From: Manihot esculenta
Lineage: Eukaryota; Streptophyta; Magnoliopsida; Malpighiales; Euphorbiaceae
Direction: 5' to 3'
DNA length: 64,000 nucleotides
Assembly (NCBI RefSeq): GCF_001659605.2
Contig: NC_035162.2
Span: 9,505,248-9,569,247, forward strand
The position numbers and the translations under genes are program-made. Shown here one piece after another: positions 62,552 through 64,000 of the stretch; the stretch's first letter is position 1, and the number at the start of each line of letters is the position of its first letter. The notes under the pieces are model-generated. The model was given only the letters and a program-made list of their open reading frames with translations. It searched no databases and had not been told where the DNA came from.

Positions 62552-64000
62552 ATTTCCTTAAATCGGAAGGAGTTGATTTGTGGGACATTGTAGAGAATGG
62601 GCCTTTCTTTCCCACAAGATTCATTGATGGAAACCAAGAGCAAAAACCTAAGAGTGAATGGAGTGAGCTAGAGAAGAGAAGGGTAGCCCTCAATGACAAA
62701 GCCATTCACATCTTGTTTTGTGCTCTTAGTAGAAGTGAGTACAACAAAGTATGCATGAAGTCCACCGCCAAGGAAATTTGGGATGCTTTGGTTGTCACTC
62801 ATGAAGGTACCAATCAAGTCAAGGAAAACAAGATGGAATCCCTCATCTATCAATATGAGTTGTTCAAGATGAAATCCGATGAAACTATTAGCCAAATGTA
62901 TGATAGGTTCATTGAGATCATTGGAGGGATGAAATCTCTTGGGAAGACATTCACAAATGAAGAGTTGGTGAAGAAAATCCTTAGATGTCTACCTAAAGAA
63001 TGGCTACCAAAGGTAACTTCCTTAAAGGATGCCAAAGACTTGACCAAAGTGCAATTGGATGAACTCTTGGGGAATCTCATTGACTATGAGATGACTCTAA
63101 AGAGAGAGCAAGTGGAGGAACCTAGCAAGATGAAAAAGAACATTGCTCTAAGGGTAGCCTCCGAAGATACTAGTGAGGAAGAAGAAGAGATAAGTGAGGA
63201 AGAACTGGCTTTGGTAACTAGGAGAATAAGGAAGTTGCTTCTCCAAAATAAAAGGTTCATCCCAAGGAAGAATTTTAGAAAGGAAAAGGGTGAATCAAGC
63301 AAAAAAGAAGTAGTCATTTGCTATGAATGTAATAAGCCGGGTCACTACAAAGTGGATTGTCCCAAGTTGAAGAAGCCTATCAAGAAGTTCAAGAAGAAGG
63401 CCTTCAAAGCAACATGGGATGAGTCAAGTGATTCCGAAGAAGAGGAGGTTGATGATGAAATTGCCAACATGTGCTTCATGGCTCTAGAGGAAAGCTCCGA
63501 TGAGGTAACTACTCTTGATGACTTTACTTTAAATGATGATGATGTTGAGTTTTCATATGATGAACTTATAGGTGCTTTAAAATTGATGAATGATGAGCTT
63601 GAAAAGAGTCATAGGAAAAATAAAATTTTGAAATGTGAGTTAGCTAGCTTTAAAAAGGAAAGTGAGAACTCACCTAAGGAACCTTTACCCTCAAATGATT
63701 CTTTACAAAAATCCTTAGATGAGCTCTCACTAGAAAATAAAAATTTGAAAAATGAAATCCTTGAGTTGAAAAATTCTCTTTCAAAATTTTTAAAAGGCAA
63801 GGACAAACTTGATGAGATTTTAGACTCTCAAAGGTCTCCTAGCATCAAGTATGGCCTTGGCTATGATAAATCAACTCAAGCAAATTTTTCTAAAACCGTT
63901 TTTGTTAAAGCTACCAACTCACATGAACCTAAGGTTTCTAGCTCAAATGGAAATATGCCTAAAGATTCTAGTAGTGATTTGTCTATGAGGAATGCACCTA
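62552..64000 (+). CDS. Copia element H gag, main part, open to the window edge
   Basis: Continues the gag split at 31067. The frame is open for about 480 codons with no stop. It holds the copia capsid region (WDIVENGPFFPTRF, IHILFCALSRSEY, IWDALVVTHEG, YDRFIEIIGGMKSLG), a CX2CX4HX4C knuckle (CYECNKPGHYKVDC, 63319 onward), Lys-rich and acidic stretches (SSDSEEEEVDDE), a long coiled coil (about 63530-63800) and SPSIKYGLGY, as in SIRE-like Gag-Pol. Protease and the rest of pol should lie beyond 64000. With the TGA at codon 26 upstream, this copy is not competent unless a later start is used. Confidence 0.85.

Larger units (their letters stand above)
29465..64000 (+). mobile_element. Element H: Ty1/copia retrotransposon, 5' part only, split by element C
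   Basis: LTR at 29465-30912, tRNA-Met primer site at 30915 and a copia-type gag from 30974. The gag is interrupted at 31067 by element C and resumes at 62552, staying open to the window edge. The Gag style (capsid region with WDIVENG and IWDALVVTHEG, one CX2CX4HX4C knuckle, long acidic coiled coil after it) resembles SIRE-type copia elements. The pol region and 3' LTR lie beyond 64000, so the far end and the target duplication cannot be seen. Confidence 0.88.

Overview
The window looks like nuclear DNA of a flowering plant, most likely a woody eudicot. The evidence is spliced plant genes (CTR/COPT copper transporters, tau-class glutathione S-transferases, a plant-type protein of unknown function), AT-rich intergenic DNA, and layered LTR retrotransposons of plant-specific clades. 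A Malpighiales/Euphorbiaceae source (cassava or rubber relatives) is my guess from overall style; I could not check it.

Layout. 1-1930: a single-exon COPT-type copper transporter gene and its AT-rich downstream DNA. 2078-18057: element A, a Ty3/gypsy chromovirus (+ strand, TSD ATAAG), split inside its integrase by element B, a second chromovirus of Tekay/Del type (6320-16212, + strand, TSD AGTGA). 18063-24600: a second COPT copy (a tandem duplicate separated from the first by the A/B insertion), AT-rich DNA, and a four-exon minus-strand gene of unknown function. 25989-27765: two tandem minus-strand tau GST genes with one intron each. 27776-28672: a decayed coiled-coil open frame. 29465 to the window end: a four-level nest. 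Ty1/copia element H (LTR, PBS, gag) is split by Tekay-type element C (31068-62546, minus strand, TSD GTATT). C is split by element D (34919-44397, + strand, TSD GTCAA) and by Athila-type element G (44489-56317, minus strand, TSD CTTGC). D itself carries a solo LTR, E (37367-39605, TSD GCAAG), and a 222-bp mini solo LTR, F (40242-40463, TSD GGAGG). About 80 percent of the window is retrotransposon.

All seven complete insertions (A-G) have matching 5-bp target duplications and TG...CA ends. Counted by eye, LTR-LTR substitutions rank them A (about 6 in 770) > C (about 10 in 2411) > D (about 6 in 2335) > G (about 3 in 1444) > B (about 3 in 2254). This order agrees with the nesting, and all are young. 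B, C and A each have coding breaks. G is intact except for one in-frame UGA early in gag. D has near-identical LTRs but an unreadable pol, so it was probably moved by another element's proteins.

The most unusual structure is not a gene. First, arrays of a short palindrome, TTCGG-nnn-CCGAA, sit just upstream of the TATA box and again in the leader region of the Ty3/gypsy LTRs (B, C, D, E). They also occur, with an associated ACTTTCGTCTCTGTC word, in the LTR of the unrelated Ty1/copia element H. Second, element G carries a different near-palindrome, AGTGATTTGGGCAAATCACT, scattered through its LTRs, its non-coding DNA and its open reading frames, where it encodes repeated DLPKSP peptides. Third, B, C and D share a perfect or near-perfect stem-loop directly before the polypurine tract, and their long LTRs carry conserved splice-site-like signals. 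These point to palindromic cis-modules that multiply inside and move between retrotransposon families.
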